NCBI RefSeq assembly: GCF_000316195.1
Contig: NZ_JH994111.1
Span: forward strand, 766,885 to 830,884
Length of the DNA stretch: 64,000 nt
Reading direction: 5' to 3'
Origin: Brachyspira hampsonii 30446
GTDB lineage: Bacteria; Spirochaetota; Brachyspiria; Brachyspirales; Brachyspiraceae
The translations under genes were made by a program, and so were the position numbers. The first letter of the stretch is position 1, and each line of letters starts with the position of its first letter. This document shows, one piece after another, positions 27,304 through 36,974 of the stretch. The notes beneath the pieces are model-generated. The model was not told the origin of the DNA, searched no databases, and saw only the letters and a list, made by a program, of their open reading frames with translations.

Positions 27304-27316
27304 CTATATCCGATAA
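27290..27316 (+). promoter_or_regulatory. Sigma-28 (FliA-type) promoter of the fliF operon
   Basis: TAAAGTAA (27290-27297), an 11-nt spacer and TCCGATAA (27309-27316) match the known sigma-28 consensus TAAAGTTT-N11-GCCGATAA at 6/8 and 7/8 positions with exact spacing. It lies 33 nt before the fliF start codon. Confidence 0.75.
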
Positions 27317-27349
27317 ATTCTAAAGATAACTTTTATTAGGTGGTTTCTA

Positions 27350-29053
27350 ATGCAGGACTTTATAAATAAATTAACAAGTCAAATAAAGAATATTTTTGCT
27401 AAAACAACAACATTGCAAAAAGCCGTTTTAATAGGTATTTTAGTAATAGGTCTAGGAGCAATAATAGCAACAATAATGCTTACATCAAGAAGAACAGGAA
27501 CATTATTGTTTCAGCAGCCATTGACTCAGGAAGATGCTAGAAATGTTATAGCAGTTTTGGATGCAAATAACATAAGATATCAATACAGAAACGGATTCAT
27601 TACACTTAATAGCGAAGCTGATAAGGCTAAAGCAGAATTAGAATTAGTAAAAGAGGGAAGAATGCCTACAGGAGTTGACGGCTGGGAATTATTTGATGCC
27701 CCTCGTATCGGTATAACAGATGTTGAACTTGATATTAATAAAAGAAGATCATTAACTAAAGCTATAACTCAGCTTTTAACTAAATTAGACTTTGTACAGG
27801 AAGCTACAGTTGATTTGGCATTTCCTAAAAAAGAATATTTAACAGATATAGATTCACCTGTTACAGCATCAGTAGTTATTAGAGCACAGCCTTTTAAAGA
27901 GGATATTTTAAGAGATCCTAAAACAGTGAGAGGCTTGCAGCAATTAATAGCAATGGGTGTTGATAAATTAAAACCAGAGTATGTAACAATTACAGACAGT
28001 ACAGGTTATGTATTAACTGACTTTACAGATGAAGCTGCAAATTTAAAATTAAAAGTAGCTCAGGAAGAGTTAAAAATAGTTGACAGAGAAAGAAAAAAGA
28101 TAGAAAATAAAATAAGACAAACATTAGGAAGAATATATACTAACAGAGTAGAAACAACAATAGCATTAGAACTTATATGGGACGATGTTAGTATAACAAA
28201 TAATTTAGTTCTTCCAATCATATTGAAAGAAGATGATCCTACAACACCTTATGATGATAGTCAGTTTACTAATAAGGTTCAAGTATCAAGCCGTACAGTA
28301 ACAGAGGATTGGAAAGGTCAGCAATTTATACCTCAAGGTGCTGCAGGTGCTGAAGAGAATGTACCTCCGGGATATAAAGATAAAAGCGACAGATGGCAGA
28401 CATATACAAAAACTGATTCGCAGGACAATTATGAATTAAGCAAAAGATATGAAGCTATCAAGAAAGGAAGTTATCAAATAGGAAAAATATCTGCTGCAGT
28501 TGCTTTAGACGGAAGATGGACTAAGGCTTATGATCAGAATGGAGATCCTATCATAACTAATGGAAATAGTTATGTGAGAGAGTATCACCCTGTAACTACA
28601 GAGGAGATAAGAAATGTTACATCATTGGTACAGGCTGCTATTGGTTACGATTTGAAAAGAGGAGACCAAGTAAGTGTAACACATATTCAGTTTGACCATT
28701 GGGATAGATTTAATGCTGAAGATGCCAAACTTATGCGTGACAGATTTATAAGAAAGACATTAATCATAACAATGATTTCTTTACTTATACTGTTTGTATT
28801 AGCATTAGCAATAAGAGCTATACAGAAAGAACTTGCTAGAAGACGCAGACTTAGAGAAGAAGAGCTTGAACGCAAACAGATGGAAATGCGCAGACAGGCT
28901 ATGATGAATGCTAATGAAGAGCCTATAAGCGAAATGAGTTTAGAAGATGCAGCTCGTAAGAAACTTATGGACGAAGTTATAAGAGTAAGTCATGAAAGAC
29001 CTGATGATGTTGCTCAGTTGCTTCGTACTTGGATGGCTGATGATAAAAGCTAA
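27350..29053 (+). CDS. fliF: Flagellar M-ring protein FliF
   Basis: The 567-aa protein has a TM segment at about residues 22-44 and a YscJ/FliF ring-building domain (FQQPLTQEDARNVIAVLDAN, ELFDAPRIGITDVE). A large periplasmic region and a second TM at about 463-485 follow. The basic, then acidic cytoplasmic tail ends in DDVAQLLRTWMADD, the FliG-binding end. It forms the MS-ring in the inner membrane. GGTGG precedes the ATG. It is first in the operon fliF-fliG-fliH-fliI-fliJ-lytic transglycosylase. Confidence 0.97.
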   Translation: MQDFINKLTSQIKNIFAKTTTLQKAVLIGILVIGLGAIIATIMLTSRRTGTLLFQQPLTQEDARNVIAVLDANNIRYQYRNGFITLNSEADKAKAELELVKEGRMPTGVDGWELFDAPRIGITDVELDINKRRSLTKAITQLLTKLDFVQEATVDLAFPKKEYLTDIDSPVTASVVIRAQPFKEDILRDPKTVRGLQQLIAMGVDKLKPEYVTITDSTGYVLTDFTDEAANLKLKVAQEELKIVDRERKKIENKIRQTLGRIYTNRVETTIALELIWDDVSITNNLVLPIILKEDDPTTPYDDSQFTNKVQVSSRTVTEDWKGQQFIPQGAAGAEENVPPGYKDKSDRWQTYTKTDSQDNYELSKRYEAIKKGSYQIGKISAAVALDGRWTKAYDQNGDPIITNGNSYVREYHPVTTEEIRNVTSLVQAAIGYDLKRGDQVSVTHIQFDHWDRFNAEDAKLMRDRFIRKTLIITMISLLILFVLALAIRAIQKELARRRRLREEELERKQMEMRRQAMMNANEEPISEMSLEDAARKKLMDEVIRVSHERPDDVAQLLRTWMADDKS

Positions 29054-29100
29054 TTAATGTAAATAATAAAATTGAGTATAATAAAAATTAGGAGTAAATT

Positions 29101-30132
29101 ATGCCTGCAGAGAAAGAAAAAGATAAAAAACAACGAGTGCTAAGCGGCCGTCAAAAAGTTGCTATATTTTTAGTATCTCTCGGAATGGAAACTTCAAGTG
29201 AAATATTTAAACATTTGAGAGAGGAAGAAATAGAGCAGATAACATTTGATATCGCGAGACTTGAAAATATAGAATCCGCTGATAAGGATGCAGTATTTAG
29301 AGAATTCCAAGAGATGATGATAGCTCAGGACTTTATCACTCAAGGCGGTATAGATTATGCAAGAGACTTGCTTGAAAGATCTGTGGGTAGTCAGAAAGCC
29401 AGCGATATAATCAATAGATTAACTTCTTCATTACAGGTAAGACCTTTTGATTTTATACGCCGTACAGACCCTGCACACTTGCTTAACTTCATACAGGGTG
29501 AGCACCCTCAGACTATAGCACTTATTTTGGCTTATTTGGAAGCCCAGAAAGCTGCTAGTATATTGGGAGCTTTGCCTACAGAGATTCAGCCTGATGTAGC
29601 TAAAAGAATTGCTATAATGGACAGAACATCTCCGGAAGTTTTAAGAGAGGTTGAAAGGGTACTTGAGAGAAAACTTTCTACTCTTGCTAGTGAAGACTTT
29701 ACTTCTGCCGGCGGTATTGACTCTATAGTAGAAATTATTAACAGTGTTGATAGATCTACTGAGAAAAGTATTATTGAGAGTTTGGAAGAGGATGATCCGG
29801 AACTTGCAGAAGAGATTAAGAAGCGTATGTTTGTATTCGAAGATATTGTATTGCTTGATGACAGAGCTATACAGAAGGTACTTCGTGAGGTTGATTCAAG
29901 CGATTTGGCTAAGGCACTTAAAAGTGTTGATACTGATGCTCAGGATAAAGTTTACAGAAACATGTCCAAACGCGCTGCGGCATTGCTTAAAGAGGATATG
30001 GACTTTATGGGACCTGTTCGTCTTAAAGATGTTGAAGAAGCTCAGCAGAAAATCGTTAATATTATTCGTAAGCTTGAAGAGCAAGGTGATATCGTTGTTG
30101 CCCGTGCCGGTGAAGATGAAATGGTTGTGTGA
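29101..30132 (+). CDS. fliG: Flagellar motor switch protein FliG
   Basis: The 343-aa protein has the three armadillo-type FliG domains. The N-terminal LSGRQKVAIFLVSLGME binds FliF, and the middle-domain EHPQT motif is at residues 134-138. The C-terminal torque helix region contains VLLDDRAIQKVLREVDSSDLAKALK with alternating charges, and then MSKRAAALLKEDMDFMGPVR. It is the cytoplasmic rotor component that interacts with stators. It has a good AGGAG and belongs to the flagellar operon. Confidence 0.97.
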   Translation: MPAEKEKDKKQRVLSGRQKVAIFLVSLGMETSSEIFKHLREEEIEQITFDIARLENIESADKDAVFREFQEMMIAQDFITQGGIDYARDLLERSVGSQKASDIINRLTSSLQVRPFDFIRRTDPAHLLNFIQGEHPQTIALILAYLEAQKAASILGALPTEIQPDVAKRIAIMDRTSPEVLREVERVLERKLSTLASEDFTSAGGIDSIVEIINSVDRSTEKSIIESLEEDDPELAEEIKKRMFVFEDIVLLDDRAIQKVLREVDSSDLAKALKSVDTDAQDKVYRNMSKRAAALLKEDMDFMGPVRLKDVEEAQQKIVNIIRKLEEQGDIVVARAGEDEMVV

Positions 30133-30172
30133 TTTTTTAGGATAATAATATAATAATAATTGGGAGTAAATT

Positions 30173-31075
30173 ATGCCAGAAAAGGTTTTTAAATCCAGAA
30201 GTATTGTTGAACTTACTCAGAAAGTAAATATTGCTGTACCTCATCATAAATCGCAGGAAGAATTAGATTATGAAGAGGCCCAAGAAGAATACAAAGGTCC
30301 TTCTATTGAAGAGATTGAAGCTGAGATTGCAGGACTTAGAGCCCAATGGGAAGAAGATCTAAGAGATATGAGAAGAAAGGCCGTTGATGAGGCAGACAGA
30401 ATTATTGAAGATGCTAAAACACAGGCTTTTGAGATATTTAAATCCAAGCAAAATGAAGCACATGTTATTTCTGAGCAGGCTAAAGTTGATGCTTCAAGAA
30501 TAATACAAGATGCTAATGCTGAAAAAGAAAAAATACAAAGCGAATCTGAATCTATAAAAGATGCAGCATACAAAGAAGGTTATGCAAAAGGATATGATGA
30601 AGGTTTTGAAAAATCTTTCTCTGACAGCAATAATGATTTAATAAAATTAACAGAAAAGATGAAAAAAATCTTGGCAGAAACTATTAATAAAAGAAATGAA
30701 ATAATAGATGCAGCAGAATCTCAAGTTATTGAAGTAGCCGTACTTATAGCTAAACGCGTAGTAAAAATGCTTACAGAAAGAGATAAAGGTATAGTTATTA
30801 GAAATATTCAGGAAGCTTTAAGGAGAATTAAAGGAAGAACAAAAATCACTATCAGAGTTAATATTGATGATTTGGAAGTTTCTGCTAGACATAAAGATGA
30901 GTTTTATCAAATGCTTGATAAGATTGAGGGTGTAACAGTATTGGAAGACCCTAATGTTGATGTAGGCGGCTGTATGATAGAAACTGACTTCGGAGATATT
31001 GATGCTAGAATAAATACTCAATTAAATGAAATAGAAACTGCTATTAAAGAAGTAGAGCCTATAAAAGGTTTCTAA
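30173..31075 (+). CDS. fliH: Flagellar export apparatus protein FliH
   Basis: The 300-aa protein has a long charged coiled-coil (about residues 40-175), including the YKEGYAKGYDEGFEK glycine-spaced repeat typical of FliH. A C-terminal FliH/YscL domain follows (VIEVAVLIAKRVVKMLTERDKGIV, then DPNVDVGGCMIETDFGDIDARI). FliH binds and regulates the FliI ATPase. Longer than the enterobacterial protein because of the N-terminal coiled-coil. GGGAG precedes the ATG. Confidence 0.93.
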   Translation: MPEKVFKSRSIVELTQKVNIAVPHHKSQEELDYEEAQEEYKGPSIEEIEAEIAGLRAQWEEDLRDMRRKAVDEADRIIEDAKTQAFEIFKSKQNEAHVISEQAKVDASRIIQDANAEKEKIQSESESIKDAAYKEGYAKGYDEGFEKSFSDSNNDLIKLTEKMKKILAETINKRNEIIDAAESQVIEVAVLIAKRVVKMLTERDKGIVIRNIQEALRRIKGRTKITIRVNIDDLEVSARHKDEFYQMLDKIEGVTVLEDPNVDVGGCMIETDFGDIDARINTQLNEIETAIKEVEPIKGF

Positions 31076-31106
31076 TTTGTAATAATTTATTTTAGGGCTT
31101 GATAAT

Positions 31107-32567
31107 ATGATGGTTAAAGATGAAAATGTAGATTTTGATAAAGAAGTAAAAAAGACATTTGAGAAATATAGAAAAGTAGTTGATGATGTAGCTTTATTAA
31201 AATCTTACGGAAAAGTTAAAGAAGTTATAGGTTCATTGGTAATTAGCGAAGGACCTTTCTGCCGGCTTGGCGATATGTGCCGTATATATATGAATGATAA
31301 TACTTATGTTGATGCTGAGGCTATAGGTTTTAGAAATCAAGATGTATTATTGGCTACTTACGGACCTGTTAATGGAATAACTTTCGGTAATATGGTTTAT
31401 TCTTTTGAAAGACCATTATCTGTCATGTGCTGCGATGAGATATTAGGTACAGTTCTCGATGCCAGAGGGAAACCTCTTGCAGGGGGCGGACATAATTTTT
31501 ATGAAACACCTGTTCCTGTATCGCATAATGCTGTAAACCCTATGAACAGACCTAGAATAAAAAAGCATATACAGACAGGGGTGAGAGCTATAGACGGACT
31601 TCTTACTGTAGGACAGGGGCAGCGTATGGCTATAATGAGCGGTACGGGTGTAGGTAAATCTACACTTTTGTCTATGATAGCTAGAAATACTAATGCTGAT
31701 GTTAATGTTATAGCATTAATTGGTGAAAGAAGAAGAGAGGTAAGAGATTTTATAGAAAGAGACCTTGGAGAAGAGGGATTAAAAAGAAGCATATTAGTAG
31801 TTGCTACAAGCGATGATGCTCCGCTTTTGAGAGTGCGTGCTGCTTATACTGCCACTACCATAGCTGAATACTTCAGAGATAAAGGCAAGAATGTTATGTT
31901 TATGGTTGACTCTGTAACTCGTTTTGCTTTGGCTCAAAGAGAGATAGGGCTTTCAAGAGGCGAGCCTCCTACAACCAGAGGTTATACTCCAAGTGTATTT
32001 TCTGAACTTGCTAAACTTTTGGAGCGTACTGGTACTTCTAATAAAGGAACTATTACTGCTTTTTATAATGTATTAGTTGAAGGTGATGATTTGGACGAAC
32101 CTATTACTGATACTGTTAGAGGTATATTAGACGGGCATATAGTTTTATCAAGAGATTTAGCCAATAGAGGGCATTTTCCTGCTATTGATGTTAATAAAAG
32201 CATATCGAGGATTATGAATGAAGTAGTTTCCAATATGCATAAAAAGGCAGCAAGAGAATTTTTAAAGATGAGTGCTGACTATAATGAGGCTAAAGAACTT
32301 ATAATGATTGGCGGTTATGCTAAGGGCAGTATGCCTGATGTTGACAGAGCTATTGATTATAAGCCTATGATGGATAGATATTTGCAGCAAGATGTATATG
32401 AGGTTTCAAGTTTTGCTGACAGTAAAGAGGCTCTTCTATCTATGTTCTATTCTAAGGAAGAGATAGAAGAAGATTTAGTAAACAGCGGAGATGTAAAAAG
32501 AGCAGAAGAGAGAACAAATATTTCCGACAATGTAGAATATGCTAATAATGATGTTGTTATACTTTAG
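31107..32567 (+). CDS. fliI: Flagellar protein export ATPase FliI
   Basis: The 486-aa ATPase has Walker A GTGVGKST at residues 179-186 and the GERRREVRDFIERDLG block. Walker B is in NVMFMVDSVTRFALAQREIG, and ALERT-like GEPPTTRGYTPSVFSELAKLLERTG follows. It is related to F1-beta. It powers and orders flagellar type III export at the base of the motor. A short extra acidic tail follows the conserved domain. AGGGC precedes the ATG. Confidence 0.97.
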   Translation: MMVKDENVDFDKEVKKTFEKYRKVVDDVALLKSYGKVKEVIGSLVISEGPFCRLGDMCRIYMNDNTYVDAEAIGFRNQDVLLATYGPVNGITFGNMVYSFERPLSVMCCDEILGTVLDARGKPLAGGGHNFYETPVPVSHNAVNPMNRPRIKKHIQTGVRAIDGLLTVGQGQRMAIMSGTGVGKSTLLSMIARNTNADVNVIALIGERRREVRDFIERDLGEEGLKRSILVVATSDDAPLLRVRAAYTATTIAEYFRDKGKNVMFMVDSVTRFALAQREIGLSRGEPPTTRGYTPSVFSELAKLLERTGTSNKGTITAFYNVLVEGDDLDEPITDTVRGILDGHIVLSRDLANRGHFPAIDVNKSISRIMNEVVSNMHKKAAREFLKMSADYNEAKELIMIGGYAKGSMPDVDRAIDYKPMMDRYLQQDVYEVSSFADSKEALLSMFYSKEEIEEDLVNSGDVKRAEERTNISDNVEYANNDVVIL

Positions 32568-32598
32568 ATAAATTAAAAATTGTTGGATTTATTTTAGT

Positions 32599-33051
32599 AT
32601 GAAGAGATTTGATTTTAAGCTTGAGCCTTTATATAAACTTAGAAAAAATATAGAAAAGCAAAAACAGGCTGAGGTAGCTGAGGTTTCTGCTTTATATAAT
32701 AAAGAAAAAGATGGAAAAGAAAGCTGCATTTCAAAAATTAATGATGGAATAAGGATAGTAGATAGTATTGAAGATGATAATGAAATGCTTACTATGAGTA
32801 TTTATTTGGGAGAATATATAACGGCTTTAAACTCACAGATAACTATTCATGAAGATAATATGGCTGAAATAAGTGTGGAGCTTAGAAAAAGGCAGGAAGT
32901 TTTGCAGGAGGCTTCAAGACAGAGAAGGGCTGTTGAACTTTTGAAAGAAAAGAAATTGTTAGAATATAAAAAATTGATGAATAAAGAAGAACAAGCTAAG
33001 CTGGATGAATGGAAAAAAGAGTATATTGCCGGCGATGCTTATGAATATTAA
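32599..33051 (+). CDS. fliJ: FliJ-like flagellar export chaperone
   Basis: The 150-aa protein is almost entirely coiled-coil with Lys/Glu heptads, beginning MKRFDFKLEPLYKLRKNIEKQ. That is the usual FliJ start (F-LE-LL-R) and helix-rich length. Identification rests on this and on its position directly after fliI. FliJ acts as a central stalk and escort in the export ATPase complex. The ribosome-binding site is weak. Confidence 0.82.
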   Translation: MKRFDFKLEPLYKLRKNIEKQKQAEVAEVSALYNKEKDGKESCISKINDGIRIVDSIEDDNEMLTMSIYLGEYITALNSQITIHEDNMAEISVELRKRQEVLQEASRQRRAVELLKEKKLLEYKKLMNKEEQAKLDEWKKEYIAGDAYEY

Positions 33052-33062
33052 GAGGTATTATT

Positions 33063-33794
33063 ATGATAGAATCTGTACAAAGAATACAAGCAAGAATAGG
33101 GGAGATTCAGGAAACTTTTAATAAACTTGGATTTGCTCCTATTAATACTCCGCTTCCTTCAAAACCATTTGCTGAACATTTAAATGAAGCTATGGCTGAA
33201 AATAAAGTTAATAGTGTAGAAGCTAATAATAATTTGGACGGTTCTGTTATTAATGATACTAATAAAAAATTAGATAATGGCAAAGTTATTAATGGAGATA
33301 CTTCTTCAGATGCTTTTAAAGGAAAAATATCTTTTGGAGTTTATGAAGGAAATACAAATAATTTTGCTAAGGCTATTAATGCATATAAAAAGGCTTCAGT
33401 AGAAAGTTTCCCTACTAAGTATGATGATATAATTAAAGAGGCAGCTGAAAAATATTCTTTGCCGGAGAATTTGATTAAAGCTGTTATAAAACAGGAATCA
33501 AACTATGTACCAAATGCTGTTAGTCATAAGGGTGCTGTAGGTTTGATGCAGATAATGCCGCAAACTGGTGTAGGCTTGGGTATTACAGATGAAGAAATGC
33601 TTAAAGATCCGTATACTAATATTATGGCTGGAAGCAAGTATTTATCTCAAATGTTAAACAGATATGATGGAAGACTTGATTTGTCTCTGTCTGCTTATAA
33701 TGCAGGACCTAATTTGGTCGACAGACTTAAAAGGATTCCTAACATTGAGGAAACACAAAATTATGTTAAAAATATTATAGGATATATAAAGTAA
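33063..33794 (+). CDS. Flagellar-operon lytic transglycosylase (SLT domain)
   Basis: The 243-aa protein has an unstructured N-terminal half. From about residue 118 a soluble-lytic-transglycosylase domain follows: NLIKAVIKQESNYVPNAVS with the catalytic Glu, KGAVGLMQIMPQTG, and LSLSAYNAGPNLVDRLKRIP. It cleaves peptidoglycan, probably to let the rod or export structure cross the wall, the job FlgJ does elsewhere. There is no classical signal peptide, so it may be exported by the flagellar apparatus. It is last in the fliF operon. Confidence 0.88.
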   Translation: MIESVQRIQARIGEIQETFNKLGFAPINTPLPSKPFAEHLNEAMAENKVNSVEANNNLDGSVINDTNKKLDNGKVINGDTSSDAFKGKISFGVYEGNTNNFAKAINAYKKASVESFPTKYDDIIKEAAEKYSLPENLIKAVIKQESNYVPNAVSHKGAVGLMQIMPQTGVGLGITDEEMLKDPYTNIMAGSKYLSQMLNRYDGRLDLSLSAYNAGPNLVDRLKRIPNIEETQNYVKNIIGYIK

Positions 33795-33825
33795 AGTTAA
33801 CATAACTAAAAAATAATTAGTTTGC

Positions 33826-33854
33826 TTGACTTTTTTATTCTGTAATTTTATAAT
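33826..33854 (+). promoter_or_regulatory. Promoter of tRNA-Thr
   Basis: TTGACT (33826-33831), a 17-nt spacer and TATAAT (33849-33854) lie 13 nt upstream of the mature tRNA 5' end. Confidence 0.7.
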
Positions 33855-33867
33855 ATTTTACAAAACT

Positions 33868-33940
33868 GCCCGCTTAGCTCAGCAGGTAGAGCATCACCAT
33901 GGTAAGGTGAGGGTCATCGGTTCAATCCCGATAGCGGGCT
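33868..33940 (+). tRNA. tRNA-Thr (GGT anticodon)
   Basis: This is a full cloverleaf. The acceptor stem is GCCCGCT/AGCGGGC, the D-arm has TAGCTCAGCAGGTAGAGCA, and the anticodon stem-loop TCACC-ATGGTAA-GGTGA has anticodon GGT. The T-arm is ATCGG-TTCAATC-CCGAT. CCA is not encoded. It reads ACC and ACU codons. Confidence 0.97.
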
Positions 33941-33989
33941 TTTGTTCACTATTATAAAGCAAAATATCACAAACTATAAAAGAGGATTT

Positions 33990-36092
33990 ATGAGAATAAA
34001 ACTTCTAGCGGTTATAGTTTTATTTTTAATGACTATATCGCTTTCATACACTTTCGACAAAACTCCGTATTATGTAAACACAGAAACTTATGACTCATAC
34101 AGAGAGTTATTAAGAGGTGTGCATTATTATAATCAGGAACGATATGATGCATCCATAGCTAGTTTTAGAAACTCTCTTAATACAAATCCTACTGACAAGT
34201 TCATAAGATATTGGTATAGTAAGGCTTTATATAAAGCAGGATATATGTCTTTGGCGATTAATGAATGGCTTAATATTACCAGAATGGGTTATGAAGATCC
34301 TATAATACTTTCTAAAATTAATAAATATGATTCGGCGAATGTCGTTGAAGAGAAAAAGGATACTTTGAGTAATTTTATATATTTAAAAGCGTTCTCTACT
34401 AATCTTAATTTTAGAAAAAATATAAATCAGCCCATACAGATAAAAGTAATGCCTGATGGAAGTTTATATGTGTTGGATTACAGTGATTCTGCTTTGAAAA
34501 AATTTGATATTAACGGAAATTTAATTGGCAAGATATCTCATGGAAAAAGGTTAGAAAAACAGCAGACTAGCTGGTGGAGAAATGTACTTCAGTTTGTAGC
34601 TAAAGTTTATCCTTATGAAAAGTTGGAAAATCCTAGAGGTTTTGATATAGATGCAAACGGATATATATATATAGCAAATACAAAAAAAGATAAAATATTA
34701 AAATATGATTCTAATCATAATTATATTACAAATATCGGAGTATCTGGTGTAAGTAATGGACAGCTTCTTGGTCCTTCTTCAGTTGCTCTTGATAAAGATG
34801 GTAATTTATATGTTTCTGATACAGGAAATAATAGAATAGTGGTATTTGATGTTGATGGAAATTTCTTATTTAGTTTTGGAAAACTTGGTGAAAATGAAGG
34901 AGAGTTCTTTTCTCCTGCCGGAATAGCGGTTAATGAGCAATATATTTATGTTGCAGATATGGGTAATAAAAGAATACAGCAATTTGATTTGAGCGGTAAC
35001 TATATTCAAACTATCAGACATAATTTATTTAATGAGCCTAGAGGTTTATCTTTTGCCAGAGATGGAAACCTTTATATAGCTGATGGAAGCAAAGTTTTTT
35101 ATTATGATATAATTGAATCTGATTTTACAGTATTTAATAATTCTGAGAGATATACTGTAACTCCTACTTCTGTTGCTGAGGGGGCTAATGGAAATATATA
35201 TTTGACAGATTTTATGTCTGGAAGAATAGATGTATATACTAGAAAAGAAGAGTATTATGCTAACTTGGATGTGTTTGTAGACAGGGAGTATTTGAATAGA
35301 TTTCCTGTTGTTGTAGCTTCTGTTACAGTAAGAGACAGAGCTATGAATCCTGTTATTGGATTAACTCCGGAAAATTTCTTCGTTACTGAGAATTCAACTG
35401 TAGCTCATAAAGTTAATTTCTATGATGCTCCTGAATTGCATGAGTACAGATTTATATATTTGATAGAGGATAGTCTTGCTGCTAAACCTTATGAAAGTAA
35501 AATAAAAGATGAAATCAGCAACTTCACTATGAGTTTAACTAATAATGATGAAGTTTTAGTTATACATTATAATGATCAAGTTTATAAGGCTGATAATTAT
35601 GATGCAAGAAATTTAAGAATACTTGAAAATGCTAATGCTTTCCATTTTACAGGTGGAATATCAGCTTTAGATGATGCTTATTATGAAGCTGTAAGACTTT
35701 CAGGAAATAGTTTCAAGAAAACTGCTATTATACATTTTTCAGTAACTAGTCCTGATGACAGAGTATTTGATATGATGAATTTTAATGATGTGGCAAGTTT
35801 CGCTAAAAATAACGCTGTATCGTTAAACCAAGTTTATATCGGTACGAATAAATCTAATTATTTCTTGGATTTAATGACTAAAAGTACTTATGGCTATATT
35901 ATAAATGCTGATCACTCTATAAATTATACCGGTGAGCTTAACAAAATGAAGAATATAGATTTTGGAAGATATTTCATATATTTTAATAGTTTTAAAAATT
36001 TAGCTCAGTCGGGACAGTTTAGGGCTTTGAATGTAAAAGTACAGTATAGAGATATGTATGGTGAAGAAGAAGTTGGTTATGTAGTGCCATAA
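33990..36092 (+). CDS. Exported TPR / NHL-repeat / VWA-like protein
   Basis: The 700-aa protein has a signal peptide (residues 1-21). TPR-like helices follow (LLRGVHYYNQERYDASIASFR). Then come about five NHL beta-propeller repeats (about 130-420), such as LENPRGFDIDANGYIYIAN, GPSSVALDKDGNLYVSDTGNNR and SPAGIAVNEQYIYVADMGNKR. The C-terminal third resembles a von Willebrand A-like fold (FIYLIEDSLAAKPYESKIKDE). ATG 33990 is preferred for AGAGGA at -6 and the signal peptide. Periplasmic or surface scaffold; partner unknown. A terminator follows. Confidence 0.82.
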   Translation: MRIKLLAVIVLFLMTISLSYTFDKTPYYVNTETYDSYRELLRGVHYYNQERYDASIASFRNSLNTNPTDKFIRYWYSKALYKAGYMSLAINEWLNITRMGYEDPIILSKINKYDSANVVEEKKDTLSNFIYLKAFSTNLNFRKNINQPIQIKVMPDGSLYVLDYSDSALKKFDINGNLIGKISHGKRLEKQQTSWWRNVLQFVAKVYPYEKLENPRGFDIDANGYIYIANTKKDKILKYDSNHNYITNIGVSGVSNGQLLGPSSVALDKDGNLYVSDTGNNRIVVFDVDGNFLFSFGKLGENEGEFFSPAGIAVNEQYIYVADMGNKRIQQFDLSGNYIQTIRHNLFNEPRGLSFARDGNLYIADGSKVFYYDIIESDFTVFNNSERYTVTPTSVAEGANGNIYLTDFMSGRIDVYTRKEEYYANLDVFVDREYLNRFPVVVASVTVRDRAMNPVIGLTPENFFVTENSTVAHKVNFYDAPELHEYRFIYLIEDSLAAKPYESKIKDEISNFTMSLTNNDEVLVIHYNDQVYKADNYDARNLRILENANAFHFTGGISALDDAYYEAVRLSGNSFKKTAIIHFSVTSPDDRVFDMMNFNDVASFAKNNAVSLNQVYIGTNKSNYFLDLMTKSTYGYIINADHSINYTGELNKMKNIDFGRYFIYFNSFKNLAQSGQFRALNVKVQYRDMYGEEEVGYVVP

Positions 36093-36107
36093 TAATTTAT
36101 AATAAAA

Positions 36108-36142
36108 AAAGGTTTTTCATAATATGTGAAAAGCCTTTTTTA
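36108..36142 (+). terminator. Terminator of the NHL protein gene
   Basis: AAAGGTTTTTCA and GTGAAAAGCCTTT pair around TAATAT and are followed by TTTTATTT. Confidence 0.8.
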
Positions 36143-36186
36143 TTTATGTATTATAAATTGTTATTTTGAATATTAATGCTATATAA

Positions 36187-36208
36187 TAGAGTTGTTTCAA
36201 AATTATTT
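36187..36208. repeat. Solo terminal repeat of the MITE family
   Basis: TAGAGTTGTTTCAAAATTAT matches the left end of the MITE family (TAGACTTGTTTCAAAA) with one mismatch. No right end was found nearby. It lies 76 nt from the end of the transposase-family pseudogene. Confidence 0.5.
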
Positions 36209-36678
36209 ATATATATGGCAAACTTATTGACTGAAATATTTATAAATTGATTTTGGTCATTTTTAGTAGAACTTAAAACACTCTTATAGTTCTTCTATTT
36301 CTTCTACACTTATCCTGTATATTTAGAGATTGTATTAAAATCTACTTTATCTTTTTTCATATTTCTAGCCATAGATATTGCTTTATTTTTTTCGCCTTGT
36401 TCTATACCTTCTTCTTTGGCTTTTTTTAGATCTAATTCTATACTCCTATCAAAGAAATATGCATCTATTTCACGCTTTTTATATTTATCCATTACAGAAG
36501 TATTATTGACGAAAGTATGGCATTTCTTTTCAACTTCTTCAAATATAGTATTTTCTTTCATTAAAACAGACATATTTTCCCACTTAAAAAATTTTACCCA
36601 AGAAATAAATTCTTTATGTATATTGTCTAAATTTTCTCTTTCATTAATATCTTCTAAATTGAATTTAGGAAGTTCAAG

Positions 36679-36698
36679 GCACAGCCCACCTTCGGTGC
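36679..36698. repeat. GC-rich miniature hairpin insert, 20 bp
   Basis: GCACCGAAGGTGGGCTGTGC (minus strand) interrupts the frame between LHF and LELP of the pseudogene, where the intact relative reads IHFLELK without a gap. The CACC-GAA-GGTG core is a hairpin. Confidence 0.75.
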
Positions 36699-36974
36699 AA
36701 AATGTAATTTACAATGATCCGTTAGAATTTTATTATTGTTTAATTCTTTTAAAACATAACAGCTATGTACTTTATCTTCATCTGTTAATATAAAATTTGT
36801 AATATTTATACTTACAGTAGGTTTTAATTCATCATAAAAAGAACCTCTATTTACACTAGAACTATAATTATAAGCCCAATAATATAGAGTTCTTTTGATA
36901 AAATCTTCATTACCTCTAGCCTAAATTTCTATTAATACCGTTATTCCTGTTTCTGTAGTAGCCTTAATATCTAG

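Noticed and set aside
29744-30145. 133-codon frame on the same strand as fliG
   Set aside because: A shifted frame within the well-conserved fliG gene. Composition (Leu/Arg-rich) is typical of an out-of-frame shadow.
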